Below are positions 36,062-44,992 of a stretch of DNA of 64,000 bases, one piece after another (within the stretch, counting starts at the first letter, position 1; the number at the start of each line of letters is the position of its first letter). The translations under genes were made by a program, and so were the position numbers. The stretch is from Sphaerisporangium fuscum (GTDB taxonomy: Bacteria; Actinomycetota; Actinomycetes; Streptosporangiales; Streptosporangiaceae). The stretch spans positions 1-64,000 of the forward strand of contig NZ_JAHDTF010000042.1 in NCBI RefSeq assembly GCF_018531465.1, read 5' to 3'. The notes below the pieces were generated by a model that saw only the letters and a program-made list of their open reading frames with translations, searched no databases and was not told where the DNA came from.

Positions 36062-37182
36062 CGCAGTGGCCCGAAGAAGGCCTGCAGGTCCGCCGCCAGC
36101 AGGGCCGGGGCCTCCATCGCGGGGAAGTGCTTGCCGCGCTGGAACTCGCTCCAGTGCGCGTCAGCCGGCGCGGGGACCAGCTTGCGCACCGTCTCGTCAC
36201 TGCCGAAGACCGCGAAGCCCTGCGGTACGGCGGGCGGCGCGCCCCAGTCGGACGAGTGCGCCTGCTCGTACAGGGTGTGCGCGGCGGTGGCGCCGGAGCC
36301 GGTGAACCAGTACAGGCTGACCGTGGTGAGAAGCTGGTCGCGGTCGACCGGCAGGTCGGTCCACTCGTGGACCTTCTCGGCGATCCAGGCGAGCTGCAGC
36401 AGCGGTGAGTCGACCAGGCCGTAACCGATGGTCTGCGGACGGCTGTTCTGGATCGCCAGGTAGCCGGAACCTTCCTTGCTGAACGCGTCCATCCGGCTGA
36501 GGATCAGCTTGTCGACCGGGTCGTTCTCGTCGAGCCGGCCGGCCATCCCCGGGATGAAGGTGGCGACGTTCGCGGCGGTCAGCGGATCGGTCACGACGTG
36601 TACGCCGATGACATGCGTGCCGTCGAGGCCGGCGACCATGCCCGACACGCCGGCGCCGACGTCACCGCCGTGGACGCCGTACCGCTCGTAGCCGAGCCGG
36701 CCCATCAGCTCGACCCAGGCGCGTGCGGTGCGGCCCATCGCCCAACCGGTCGCGCTCAGCGGGGTGGAGAAGGCATAGCCGGGCAGCGACGGCGCGACGA
36801 CATGGAAGGCCTGGCCCGCGGCAGGGTCGACCAGCGGCTCGATCAGGTGCAGGAACTCGGCGACGGAGCTCGGGAAGCCGTGGGTGATCAGCAGCGGCTT
36901 GGCATCGGGATGGTCGGACTCGATGTGCAGGAAGTGGATGCGCTGGCCGTCGATCTCGGTGGTGAACTGTGGGTACCGGTTGAGCCGTGCCTCTTGGGCA
37001 CGCCAGTCGTACTGCGTGCGCCAGTACTCGGCGAGCTCCTTCAGGTAGCCCAGGGGTACGCCGCGGGTCCACTCCGCGCCGGGCATCTCGCCGGGCCAGC
37101 GGGCGTTGGCGAGCCGGTCGTGCAGGTAGTCGACGTCGGGCTGGGGGATGTCGATGCGGAAGGGCTGGATGCCGTCGCTCAC
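36058..37182 (-). CDS. Epoxide hydrolase (EHN-type alpha/beta hydrolase)
   Basis: A 374-residue enzyme of the microsomal/juvenile-hormone epoxide hydrolase type. The N-terminal EHN domain ([33 protein letters not shown]) precedes the alpha/beta core. The core shows oxyanion motif HGFPSS, nucleophile Asp in HGGDVGAG and catalytic His in [10 protein letters not shown]. The GTG at 37182 is preferred because AAGGAG stands 7 bases before it; a longer ATG frame begins 63 bases upstream without such a site. It is the first gene of a two-gene operon with the AlkZ-like gene, divergent from a WYL regulator with an 8-bp inverted repeat between. Confidence 0.88.
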   Translation of the reverse strand: MSDGIQPFRIDIPQPDVDYLHDRLANARWPGEMPGAEWTRGVPLGYLKELAEYWRTQYDWRAQEARLNRYPQFTTEIDGQRIHFLHIESDHPDAKPLLITHGFPSSVAEFLHLIEPLVDPAAGQAFHVVAPSLPGYAFSTPLSATGWAMGRTARAWVELMGRLGYERYGVHGGDVGAGVSGMVAGLDGTHVIGVHVVTDPLTAANVATFIPGMAGRLDENDPVDKLILSRMDAFSKEGSGYLAIQNSRPQTIGYGLVDSPLLQLAWIAEKVHEWTDLPVDRDQLLTTVSLYWFTGSGATAAHTLYEQAHSSDWGAPPAVPQGFAVFGSDETVRKLVPAPADAHWSEFQRGKHFPAMEAPALLAADLQAFFGPLR

Positions 37183-37255
37183 CGCGCTTCTCCTTGTCAA
37201 CGGGGCCGGTACGGCCGGACGTGCGATGGGAGCTCTTGTGCTCACGCGGAGAAGA

Positions 37256-37287
37256 CTAGGAACATTAACGGAAAGGATCGTTCCTAG
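37256..37287. promoter_or_regulatory. Operator between the epoxide hydrolase and WYL regulator genes
   Basis: Perfect 8-bp inverted repeat CTAGGAAC ... GTTCCTAG with a 16-base AT-richer spacer, 20 bases upstream of the WYL regulator start and 73 upstream of the epoxide hydrolase start. Probable binding site of the regulator for both directions. Confidence 0.6.
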
Positions 37288-37307
37288 ATTGTCGTCGGGA
37301 TCGAAGA

Positions 37308-38282
37308 ATGCTGGAAACTTCGGCGCGGCTGCTGCGCCTGCTGTCCCTGTTGCAGGCCCGGCGCGACTGGACCAGCACCGAGCTCGCCACTCGGCTCGGC
37401 GTCACCACCCGCACCATCCGCAATGACATCGGCCGGTTGCGCGCGCTCGGCTATCCGGTCGATGCGCGGCCGGGTGTGGCCGGCGGGTACCGGCTCGGCT
37501 CGGAGGGTGCCCTGCCGCCGCTGCTGCTGGATGACGATGAGGCGGTGGCGGTCGCGATCGGCTTGCGTACCGCCGCCAGCGGCTCGATCGCGGGGATCGA
37601 AGAGACCTCCATGCGCGCGCTGGCAAAGCTGCAGCAGGTGCTTCCCTCGCGGCTGCGCCGCCGGGTGAGCGCCTTCCAGACGTACGCGCTGCCGATGCCG
37701 TCACGCGGCTCGCAGGTGGATCCCGACGTACTGACCGTGATCGCGAGTGCGTGCCGGGACCATGAGCGGCTCCGTTTCGACTACCGGGCGCATTCCGGGA
37801 CGGCCAGCCGGCGCTCGGTGGAGCCGTACCGCCTGGTGAACGACCGGCGGCGCTGGTACCTGGTGGCCTGGGACGTGGACCGGGACGACTGGCGTACCTT
37901 CCGGGTCGACCGGATCGAGCCGCGGACGCCGACAGGGCCGCGCTTCACGCCGCGTGCGCTGCCGCCCGACCCGGAGATCATGGCGCAGGTGGCACGCGGA
38001 GTCGGCGAGGCGACCTGGCGGTACCGAGCCCGGGTGATCGTGGACGCGCCCGCGTCATACGTGCGGGGTCGGCTGCCGATCCCGGTGGAGGTGCAACCCC
38101 TGGGCGAGGAACGGTGTGCGTTCGAGCCGGGCTCGGACCATCCGGAGATGCTCGCCCTCTATCTGGGCATGCTGGACGCGGACTTCACGATCGTCGACTC
38201 GCCGGAACTGGTGGACGCGCTACGCGCACTGACGAGGCGCTATCAACGCGCGATCGACACCAGCCAGAAGACATCCGGCTGA
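37308..38282 (+). CDS. WYL-domain transcriptional regulator (YafY type)
   Basis: A 324-residue regulator. The N-terminal winged HTH ([34 protein letters not shown]) is followed by a WYL domain (about 135-215; [16 protein letters not shown], then WRTFRVDRI) and a WCX extension. WYL proteins sense nucleic acids or small ligands and often control stress or defence genes. It is divergent from the epoxide hydrolase/AlkZ-like operon, with the inverted repeat at 37256-37287 in between, so a role in inducing that operon after chemical damage is plausible. Confidence 0.88.
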   Translation: MLETSARLLRLLSLLQARRDWTSTELATRLGVTTRTIRNDIGRLRALGYPVDARPGVAGGYRLGSEGALPPLLLDDDEAVAVAIGLRTAASGSIAGIEETSMRALAKLQQVLPSRLRRRVSAFQTYALPMPSRGSQVDPDVLTVIASACRDHERLRFDYRAHSGTASRRSVEPYRLVNDRRRWYLVAWDVDRDDWRTFRVDRIEPRTPTGPRFTPRALPPDPEIMAQVARGVGEATWRYRARVIVDAPASYVRGRLPIPVEVQPLGEERCAFEPGSDHPEMLALYLGMLDADFTIVDSPELVDALRALTRRYQRAIDTSQKTSG

Positions 38283-38596
38283 CCAGTACGGCAGTCCGAG
38301 GTGCTCGGGCCTGACGGCCGGGGCGCCGAGTCGGCTTGGGACGAGCAACGTCATCAGCATGAGTCGGAGCAATTGTCAAGACCTTTGGATAGGACCACAG
38401 CCTTGTCAGCGAGGCGGGTTAGGGTGGGCGGCGCCCGCTCGGGTTCCGGCCCGCAGTGTCTGCCATCAGCGGCCTGGGGCAAAGGGGGGTGGCTGGACGG
38501 TCCCTCTGGTACGCCTCAGGGAGCGGAGCAGACGCCCGATCCCACCCCCCTCCACCCTCCTCGGCGCGCCGCCCGGCGCACCGCTCGGACGCGTGC
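38283..38596. other. 314-bp stretch without a gene, beside an IS256 relic
   Basis: No convincing coding frame. The part near 38371-38400 is locally AT-richer. The stretch probably includes the former outer end of the IS256-type element whose transposase remnant begins at 38597, but no terminal inverted repeat pair could be identified. Confidence 0.4.
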
Positions 38597-39002
38597 TCAT
38601 GCCGCCAGTTCCTCGCGCTCGACCAGGACGCCGTTCTCGAACCTGGCACCGGATCGGACCAGGGCGACGAGATGGGCGCCGGTGATCGCGCGCCAGCGGG
38701 CCTGAGCGGACTCAACGAGCTTGAACGCAGCAGCGCTGGGGCCGAGCGGCGGGGAACACCTCGGCTCGGTGGACTCCCGCAGCCCCTCCGCGAGCGCAGT
38801 GAGCTCCTTGGTGCCGTCCAGGCGGACTCCGAGCAGCACCAGCACGCAGGAGTGGGCCTGTCCGAGCCGGACCTTGGGGTGCACGCCGTCGGCCCATACA
38901 TAGACGAAGTCGCGGTCCGACAGGTCGCGCCGCTGGAAGGCGGCGTGGTCGTCCTGCCACTGCCTGGTCAGCCTCGTCACCGTGGCCGGCGACAGCCCGG
39001 GG
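38597..39002 (-). pseudogene. IS256-family transposase relic with internal deletion
   Basis: On the minus strand the frame reads GLSPATVTRLTRQWQDDHAA, then DFVYVWADGVHPKVRLGQ and LGVRLDGTKELTALAEGLRE. These are the catalytic-core start of actinobacterial IS256 (mutator) transposases. The sequence then jumps to AAFKLVESAQARWRAITGAH and ends FENGVLVEREELAA, the normal C-terminus. Both the N-terminal part and some 200 residues of the core are missing, so it cannot be active. It abuts the stop codon of the anti-sigma-like gene at 39003. Confidence 0.88.
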
Positions 39003-40070
39003 TCAGCCGCGGGCGGGGCCGGTCGGCTTGGGGGCGGGGACGAGCGGGGGCAGGTTGTCGGTCCACTCGGAGGTGAGGACGGTGGTCGTGCCCTCCTTGA
39101 AGATCTTGCCGTCCTTGCCGCTGCGGTAGCTCGAGCCCAGGACCAGCGAGGAATCGGGGTCGATGATGACCTTCATGTCCACGCCGAGATCGGAGATCTC
39201 CAGGCCTTCACCGGGGCGGTTCAGGCTGTCGTTCGCAGGGCCGGTGCTCTTGACGATGGGCATCGTGGCCAGTGCCCGGTAGGCCGCGGCTCGGACCTCG
39301 GGCGGGGCGGGCAGCTCGCCCAGCAGGGTGGTCAGGGAACTCGCGGCGAACCAGTCACGCGCGGTGGGGTCCACATCGCCGTCGCCGTTGTCGATCTTGT
39401 CGAAGATCCACGCCTTCAACTCCTCCGGATCGGTGGGCAACTGCTGGATCTGGGCGAAGGTGACCTGGTTGTCGGCCAGGAGGAACGACTTGCGTCCCTT
39501 GACCTTGTAGACGCTGTCGCCTGCCTCGGAGGCCACCCATGCCTGCCCGTCTCGCCCGACCCAGGTCTCATTCAAGCGCTTGGGGAACGTCCGCTTGCCG
39601 CCGCGCCCGCTGTACTCGCTCTTCAGATGCCAGTAGGTCCCCGAGTCGGACCTGGTCTGCGCGGTGGTGGCGGCGGCCAGCAGGATCTGCTGGGTGGACA
39701 TGGGGGCCGACGCCACCGGCGGGCTCTGGTGCGGGCGGACGAGTGCCGGAGAACCGGTGGTGGTGGTGATGACGACGACGGCCGCTGCCGCGGTCGCCGC
39801 GGTCGCCAGGCCAAGCCAGGCGAGGTTCCAGCGCCTCGGCCGCGCCGGAGAGGCACCGGGCGTCCACGAACCGCTCCGCGTCCGAGAAGCGCCCGGCATC
39901 CCAGAAGCGACCCGCGTCCCGGATGCGCTCTGCCTCCGAAGAACGTTCTGCGGCGAAGAAGCGCTCATCGTCCGAGAAGCGTTCTGGAGCCGGCGACGGC
40001 CCTCGTGTACGACGGCGTCGGAAGGGTCCGGCTTGGACAGCATCTTGCTGATCATCTCCAGGTCGTTCAT
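39003..40070 (-). CDS. CU044_5270-family membrane protein, probable anti-sigma partner
   Basis: A 355-residue protein with a cytoplasmic N-terminus of about 90 residues (MNDLEMISKMLSKPDPSDAV) and one TM segment (WLGLATAATAAAAVVVIT, about 100-118). The extracytoplasmic domain includes RDWFAASSLTTLLGELPAP, PEVRAAAYRALATMPIV and LVLGSSYRS. This build and its overlap with an upstream ECF sigma gene (ATGA at 40067-40070) match CU044_5270-family proteins that pair with ECF sigma factors in actinomycetes. No zinc-finger anti-sigma motif is present. Residues about 45-85 contain imperfect repeats (S-A-S-G-T-R-V-A-S-G-type). Its exact role in restraining the sigma factor is inferred. Confidence 0.8.
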   Translation of the reverse strand: MNDLEMISKMLSKPDPSDAVVHEGRRRLQNASRTMSASSPQNVLRRQSASGTRVASGMPGASRTRSGSWTPGASPARPRRWNLAWLGLATAATAAAAVVVITTTTGSPALVRPHQSPPVASAPMSTQQILLAAATTAQTRSDSGTYWHLKSEYSGRGGKRTFPKRLNETWVGRDGQAWVASEAGDSVYKVKGRKSFLLADNQVTFAQIQQLPTDPEELKAWIFDKIDNGDGDVDPTARDWFAASSLTTLLGELPAPPEVRAAAYRALATMPIVKSTGPANDSLNRPGEGLEISDLGVDMKVIIDPDSSLVLGSSYRSGKDGKIFKEGTTTVLTSEWTDNLPPLVPAPKPTGPARG

Positions 40071-40627
40071 CGTTCGAGGTCCTCCAGTGCGGTGCGGAGC
40101 TTCTTGCGGGCGCGGCTCAGGCGGGAGCCGACGGTGCCGTACGAGATCTGCAGGCTCTGTGCGATCTCCTCGTGGCTGAGCTGGCTGAGTGCCATCAGCA
40201 ACAGCACGTCCCGCTCGCCTCGGGTCAGCTTCATCAGCGCCTTCGCCAGCTGAGGCTGCAGTCGTCGGGCGCTGACCGCGCTGACGACCCGGCTCTCGTG
40301 GCTGTCGGTGGCCGGCTCGGCGCCGGCGCGGACCAGGGCGCGGTAGTGCCGGGCCTCCTGCCTGCGGTGCTTCGACACGAGGTTGGTGGCGATGCCGAAG
40401 AGCCACGGCCGCAGGCCGCCGCGCTCGGGGTCGAACTTGTCCCTGCCGTGGAACGCGATGAGGAAGGTCTCGGCGGCCAGGTCGTCGGCGGCCTGTACGT
40501 CCAGTCGTCCGGCGATGTAGCGGTAGATGTCCCGGAAGTGCCGGTCGTAGATGGCCGAGAACAGGGCCGGATCGCGGGCCAGCTGGGCGTCCGTGAGGTC
40601 CTCGGCCGCGCCCAGTTCCGCGGTCAC
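40067..40627 (-). CDS. ECF RNA polymerase sigma factor
   Basis: A 186-residue group IV sigma factor. Region 2 is FSAIYDRHFRDIYRYIAGRL with DDLAAETFLIAFHGRDKFD, and region 4 is LTRGERDVLLLMALSQLSHE with SYGTVGSRLSRARKKLR. The GTG at 40627 follows GGAG at 8 bases; an ATG 84 bases upstream would add a low-complexity tail unlike the family. It is coupled by ATGA to the CU044_5270-family gene, its likely regulator. The signal sensed is unknown. Confidence 0.9.
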   Translation of the reverse strand: MTAELGAAEDLTDAQLARDPALFSAIYDRHFRDIYRYIAGRLDVQAADDLAAETFLIAFHGRDKFDPERGGLRPWLFGIATNLVSKHRRQEARHYRALVRAGAEPATDSHESRVVSAVSARRLQPQLAKALMKLTRGERDVLLLMALSQLSHEEIAQSLQISYGTVGSRLSRARKKLRTALEDLER

Positions 40628-40809
40628 GTCTTCGTCTCCGTCATGCGGGCACCTCTCGGTCTCGGTCGGTTCTCGCCTGCACTTGTCCGAACCGGCCGAT
40701 CGCTTTCCCACACGATTCCTTACCGGGCCTGGGCGACCCCCTGCAAGCGTGCAGAACCTTCACAAGCGGACCCCCGTAATCTGCACACCGCCTCAGTAGC
40801 TTCCCGGCC

Positions 40810-41514
40810 ATGACCGATTTCACGGACTGGCTGCGCGACTTCGAGGGGGCGGCGCTGCTGCGGCGGACGTGGGGGGATCCGGACTGGGGGCAGGGCGCGC
40901 GGCTGGCGCCCGAGCTGGTGAGGAGTCTGCAGCGGTTCCAGGTGGGTGAGGACGGCGACGGGCGCAGCCTGGTGGGCAAGGCCGACCGGGCGGGTGACCT
41001 CGGGTACGCGGAGGCGGTCCGGCTGTTCGTCGCGGAGGAACAGGAGCATGCCCGTCTGCTGCGGCGCCTGCTGGAGGCGGCCGGCGAGACGACGATCCCG
41101 GGGCACTGGAGTGATGCCGTCTTCGTCCGCCTGCGGCGGCTCCTCGGTCTGCGGACGGAGTTGATGGTCCTGATGCTCGCCGAGGTCGTCGCGTTGAGCT
41201 ACTACCGGGCCGTGCGCGACGGCGTACCCGACCTCCTCGCCGCGGAGGTGGCGGGCCGGATACTCGCCGACGAGCTGCGTCACGTGCCGTTCCACTGTGA
41301 CCGCCTGCACGGGTCCTTTCGTACGTCTTCGCACCTGTCCCGCAGGACGGCCGAGGCCGTGTGGTGGCTGCTGCTGGCGGGCGTGCTGGCCGTGGTCGTC
41401 CTCGACCACGGCCAGGCCCTGCTCGGCCTCGGGGTGTCCCGGATCGTCTTCGTCTGTCAGGTCGTGGCGGACTTCCGCGCCGTCGTCGGGGAGGTCATGT
41501 CGCCTGACCGCTGA
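40810..41514 (+). CDS. Ferritin-like diiron protein with hydrophobic tail
   Basis: A 234-residue helical protein. Helices carry ferritin-like metal ligands: VAEEQEHARLLRRLLE (E-x-x-H near residues 77-80), MLAEVVALSYYRAV and ILADELRHVPFHCD (D-E-L-R-H). The C-terminal part has one or two hydrophobic segments (AVWWLLLAGVLAVVVLD, LGVSRIVFVCQVVADF) that could anchor it in the membrane. It may be a diiron oxidase or desaturase-like enzyme; the substrate is unknown. It stands alone, divergent from the ECF sigma gene, and its 3' end overlaps the convergent amidase gene by 20 bases. Confidence 0.72.
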   Translation: MTDFTDWLRDFEGAALLRRTWGDPDWGQGARLAPELVRSLQRFQVGEDGDGRSLVGKADRAGDLGYAEAVRLFVAEEQEHARLLRRLLEAAGETTIPGHWSDAVFVRLRRLLGLRTELMVLMLAEVVALSYYRAVRDGVPDLLAAEVAGRILADELRHVPFHCDRLHGSFRTSSHLSRRTAEAVWWLLLAGVLAVVVLDHGQALLGLGVSRIVFVCQVVADFRAVVGEVMSPDR

Positions 41515-42691
41515 CGGAGAACCGGGGAGTGCGGTCCTTCCACGGCAGGGCCCGTTCGAGCTGGGCGGCGATCCGGAAGAGCAGGTCTTCACGACCGTAG
41601 GAGGCGACGATCTGCACGCCGATCGGCAGGCCGCCGTCGCCTGTGCCCAGGGGCAGGCTGATCGCGGGCTGGCCGGAGATGTTGAACACCATCGTGAACG
41701 GGCCGTAGTCGAAGATCGACTCCAGCCAGCTCGTCAGGGTGTGGGCGGGATCGTCGTACCGCAGGGTGCCGTGCGGCGCCGGGAGCCGGCCCAGGGTCGG
41801 GGTGACGAGCAGGTCGTACTCGGTGACGAGGTGCCCCATCCGCTCCAGGGCCCGGCCGGCCTCCACCGCCGCCGCGGCCACCTCGCCGTCAACCACCGCA
41901 CCCGACCACGCCTCGGTGGTCAGGGCCACGCGCAGACGGCCGGGGTCGGCTCCCGGCTCGTCGGCGTACCGGCCGCGAGGGGGCGGCGCGGTGTACTTGT
42001 CGCCGACACCGGGACCCTGGACGGCGTCCAGCAGGTGGGCGGCGTCGCGGACGGTGCGGGTGAGCGCGAACTCGCAGGCCATGCCGAGCATCGCCTCCCC
42101 CTGGTCGGGTCCGCACGGTACGCGGCCCCGGCTCGGCTTGAGTCCGACGAGCCCGCAGCAGGCGGCCGGGATCCGTATGGATCCGGCCCCGTCGCTGCCG
42201 TGTGCGAGAGGTACGGCACCGGCGGCCACCAGGGCGGCGGCGCCGCCGCTCGAACCGCCCACTCCCCGCTCCAGGTCCCACGGGTTGCGGGTCGGCCCGT
42301 GTTCGACGGACTCGGTGGAGAAGCTGATCGTCAGCTCCGGCACGGTGGTCAGGCCCAGGGTCACCAGGCCGGCGGCGCGGAAGCGCGCCATCAGGTCGCT
42401 GTCGTGCGGGGGGACGATGCCGGGCAGGCTGCGGCTCCCGAGGAAGAACGGGACGTCCTTCGCCACCGGCCCATGGTCCTTGATCAGGAAGGGCGCTCCG
42501 GTGAACGGGCCGTCGCTCGCGTGGTCGAGCGCCGGGGAGAACACCGGCAACGCCAGGCCGTTCACCTGCGCGTTCGCCACGGCCAGGGCCCGCCGGGCCA
42601 CGGCCTCGACCTCGGCGGCGGTGACCTCACCCGCCTTGATCAGGTCACGGAGCCCGACGGCGTCGTACTGGGTGTACTCGTGGAGGTGCAT
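41495..42691 (-). CDS. Amidase-signature enzyme, apparently shortened by internal deletion
   Basis: A 398-residue amidase-signature protein. The Ser-cisSer-Lys triad is visible: Lys in FLIKDHG, cis-Ser and nucleophile Ser in VGGSSGGAAAL and GSDGAGSIRIPA. Typical members have 450-500 residues. Here LERMGHLV, which normally ends a helix in the middle of the fold, is followed at once by TEYDLLVTPTLGRLPAPHG, normally about 80-100 residues further on. An in-frame deletion has apparently removed the substrate-lid region. Activity is therefore doubtful. There is no operon partner. Confidence 0.85.
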   Translation of the reverse strand: MHLHEYTQYDAVGLRDLIKAGEVTAAEVEAVARRALAVANAQVNGLALPVFSPALDHASDGPFTGAPFLIKDHGPVAKDVPFFLGSRSLPGIVPPHDSDLMARFRAAGLVTLGLTTVPELTISFSTESVEHGPTRNPWDLERGVGGSSGGAAALVAAGAVPLAHGSDGAGSIRIPAACCGLVGLKPSRGRVPCGPDQGEAMLGMACEFALTRTVRDAAHLLDAVQGPGVGDKYTAPPPRGRYADEPGADPGRLRVALTTEAWSGAVVDGEVAAAAVEAGRALERMGHLVTEYDLLVTPTLGRLPAPHGTLRYDDPAHTLTSWLESIFDYGPFTMVFNISGQPAISLPLGTGDGGLPIGVQIVASYGREDLLFRIAAQLERALPWKDRTPRFSVSGQAT

Positions 42692-42959
42692 GTCGAGAGT
42701 CCTTTTCCCGGCGCCGGAGATTCGACGACGCCGTCACGTCGATCACTGTCGGATTCGTCCAGAAAGGTGGACAGCCTGAACGAGGGCGATGGACCGGGCC
42801 GCCGGCCTCGGCGACCATCCCCTGCTGGTGATCGACGTGTCACTACGCTCGCGACATGGGTCCCATGCTGACGGCAGCCGCCCCCACCGTCGAATGAATT
42901 ACCGTCCGGACAGGGCATCGGGCCGAGAATGGGATCTCGACCGCGGAGAGGTGGGACAG

Positions 42960-43346
42960 GTGACCGAAGATCTTGCCGGCGCGCTGCGGGAGGCCGAGCG
43001 GCGGCTGCAGGCGGCGCAGCTCGCCGGGGACGCCGACACGCTCGACGAACTGCTCGACGACCGCCTCATCTTCACGGGCGGACCGGACGGCGCCCGGTAC
43101 ACCAAGCAGGACGATCTCGAGATCCAGCGATCACGCAGGCAGGTGCTCTCGAAGGTCGAGGAAGAGGACCTGGTCGTCCTCGTGGAAGGGCGTTCCGGCG
43201 TGACCTGGTTCCTCGGCACGCTGGAGGGCACCTTCGACGGCACGCCGTTCAGCGCCCGCCTGAACTTCACCCGGACCTGGGTCCACAGTCCCGGTTCCGG
43301 CTGGCGGGTGGTCGCCGCCCATGCCAGCCCCGCTCCGTCCGGCTGA
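42960..43346 (+). CDS. DUF4440/SnoaL-like (NTF2-fold) protein
   Basis: A 128-residue NTF2-fold protein. It starts at GTG 42960 after a GGAGAGG-type site and shows the family helix LREAERRLQAAQLAGDADTL, followed by DELLDDRLIFTGGPDGARYT (the usual position of the DUF4440 core) and the C-terminal strand TRTWVHSPGSGWRVVAAHAS. Such proteins are small ligand-binding or enzymatic units of unknown role. It is unlinked to a clear operon; the next gene has its own promoter. Confidence 0.8.
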   Translation: MTEDLAGALREAERRLQAAQLAGDADTLDELLDDRLIFTGGPDGARYTKQDDLEIQRSRRQVLSKVEEEDLVVLVEGRSGVTWFLGTLEGTFDGTPFSARLNFTRTWVHSPGSGWRVVAAHASPAPSG

Positions 43347-43390
43347 CCCGACGGCCCGGATCACGGGTGGGTTGCGGAAGTCTTCCGGCG

Positions 43391-43434
43391 TTGCCGATGC
43401 CGGGAACCGGCCCCTATAACCGTTTGGAACGGTT
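43391..43434 (+). promoter_or_regulatory. Promoter overlapped by a TetR-type operator
   Basis: A -35 TTGCCG (43391-43396) and -10 TATAAC (43415-43420) are spaced by 18 bases. Across and just after the -10 lies the perfect inverted repeat AACCGTT-TGG-AACGGTT (43418-43434), 16 bases before the 43451 gene. The layout fits repression of the membrane protein gene. No TetR gene adjoins. Confidence 0.65.
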
Positions 43435-43450
43435 GAACGTTAGGGGTGGG

Positions 43451-43933
43451 ATGAGGGGACGGCGGTTCGGCCGTGCGATCGGCGTGACGGTCGCCGCGGC
43501 GCTGGTGGCCGGGGTGGCCGGCGGAGCCGGGGCTCGCCTGCTGATGCGGGGAGTCGCGCTCGCCATGGGGGCGGACGGCCAGATGTCCCTGGCAGGGACA
43601 CTGGGGATCTTCCTCGTCTTCGTGGTGCTCGCCGTACCGGCCGCCGCGACCGCGACCGCCCGCCCGATGATCATGCGTGGGGGCCGATGGGTCACGGCGG
43701 GTCTGGAGGGCTGGGCGGCGGCCCGCACCGGCCTGAGCGACGCGCAGGCCGTCCTGCTGGCCGACGAGGGACGGCTGCCGCTTCTGGCCCTGCTGACCGT
43801 GGCCTTCGCCGCTCTCGTGGTGGCGTACGGCCGGCTCGCCCAGCACGTCATGCGCCGCCTCATGAGAGGTCCTGACGCTTCGACCGGCCCGGCTTCCGCA
43901 TCGCCCGCCCAGGCGGCCGTCACCACGGAGTGA
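43451..43933 (+). CDS. Small membrane protein of unknown function
   Basis: A 160-residue protein with about three predicted TM segments (AIGVTVAAALVAGVAGGAGA, LAGTLGIFLVFVVLAVPAAA, LLALLTVAFAALVVAYGRLA). A conserved-looking cytoplasmic loop (ARPMIMRGGRWVTAGLEGWA) lies between TM2 and TM3, and the tail is low-complexity. I do not recognise the family. It has its own well-placed promoter with an operator, so it is probably induced under a specific condition. It is convergent with the ECF41 sigma gene, directly abutting it (stop codons adjacent at 43933/43934). Confidence 0.7.
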   Translation: MRGRRFGRAIGVTVAAALVAGVAGGAGARLLMRGVALAMGADGQMSLAGTLGIFLVFVVLAVPAAATATARPMIMRGGRWVTAGLEGWAAARTGLSDAQAVLLADEGRLPLLALLTVAFAALVVAYGRLAQHVMRRLMRGPDASTGPASASPAQAAVTTE

Positions 43934-44857
43934 TCACTCCGAGAGCCGGCGCGCCTGTCGTACTTCACGGTCGATCGCCCAGGCGTCCGCCACCGGGCCC
44001 AGGTGTCCGAGCTTGTCGGGGTTGATCACCAGGCGGATCGCCTGGATCCGCCCGTCGAGGACATCGAGCGCCAGGGTGTGGAGCACCTTGCCGTCCCGGT
44101 CGCGGACGATCGCGCCCGGCTGGCCGTTCAGCTCGTTCGGCTCGACCGTCATGTCGAACCGGGCCATCAGGGGGAAGACGGAGGCGAGCAGCCGGGCCAC
44201 GTTCTCCGCACCCATGACGGCCCTGGCCAGCTGCGGGGCCTTGCCGCCGCCGTCGCCGACCATCGACACGTCGGCGGCGAGCATCTCCCGCAGGCCGGCG
44301 ACGTCGCCTTCGCGAAGGGCGTCGAAGAACCGCGACGCCAGTTCCTCCCGCTCTTTGCGGTCCGCTTCGAAGCGGGGCCGGCCTGCGGCCATGTGACGGC
44401 GCGCCCGTACGACGAGCTGCCGGCACGCCGCCTCCGAACGTCCCACCGCCGCCGCGACCTCGGGAAAGCCGAAGTCGAACACCTCCCGCAGGACGAAGAC
44501 CGCGCGCTCGAGCGGGCTGAGCCGTTCCAGCAGGAGCAGGGCCGCCATCGACAGGGAGTCGGCCAGCTCCGCCGAACGCTCCGGATCCTCGTAAGGGTCG
44601 GCGAGAAGCGGCTCGGGGAGCCACGGCCCGACGTACTCCTCCCGCCGGACACGGGCCGAGCGCAGCACGTCGATCGAGATCCGGGTCACCGTGGCCGACA
44701 GGAAGGCCTTGACCGACCTGGGTTGCGTCGGGGAGGCCTCGTAGCGCAGCCAGGCCTCCTGGACCGCGTCCTCGGCCTCGCTCACGCCGCCCAGTATCCG
44801 GTAGGCGATCGAGAACAGCAGCGGCCGCAGCTGCTGGAATTCCTCGGTCCTGGTCAC
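43934..44857 (-). CDS. sigJ: ECF41-type sigma factor (SigJ-like) with C-terminal SnoaL domain
   Basis: A 307-residue RNA polymerase sigma factor. Region 2 begins FQQLRPLLFSIAYRILGGVS, with EAEDAVQEAWLRYEA, and region 4 is SPLERAVFVLREVFDFGFPE with GRSEAACRQLVVRARRHM. A SnoaL-like domain (about 180-295) follows, with the DGGGK and INPDK motifs that mark ECF41 proteins; there it tunes sigma activity without a separate anti-sigma factor. The GTG at 44857 follows GGGGGAG. ECF41 genes usually neighbour an oxidoreductase or carboxymuconolactone decarboxylase target, but none is adjacent here. Confidence 0.9.
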   Translation of the reverse strand: MTRTEEFQQLRPLLFSIAYRILGGVSEAEDAVQEAWLRYEASPTQPRSVKAFLSATVTRISIDVLRSARVRREEYVGPWLPEPLLADPYEDPERSAELADSLSMAALLLLERLSPLERAVFVLREVFDFGFPEVAAAVGRSEAACRQLVVRARRHMAAGRPRFEADRKEREELASRFFDALREGDVAGLREMLAADVSMVGDGGGKAPQLARAVMGAENVARLLASVFPLMARFDMTVEPNELNGQPGAIVRDRDGKVLHTLALDVLDGRIQAIRLVINPDKLGHLGPVADAWAIDREVRQARRLSE

Positions 44858-44992
44858 GTCGACTCCCCCTTGAACCCCTGATCCTCTCAGCCCCATACGA
44901 CGTGACACCGGCCGCGCCTGTGACATGTCCGGGAACCCGGGCTCCGGAAAAGGGACGTGTCGAGATCCGTTCGGTCTGCTAGCGTTTCCGGC

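Noticed and set aside
37256-37287. Inverted repeat as an IS end
   Set aside because: It sits in a divergent promoter between a regulator and its likely target, with no transposase or target duplication.
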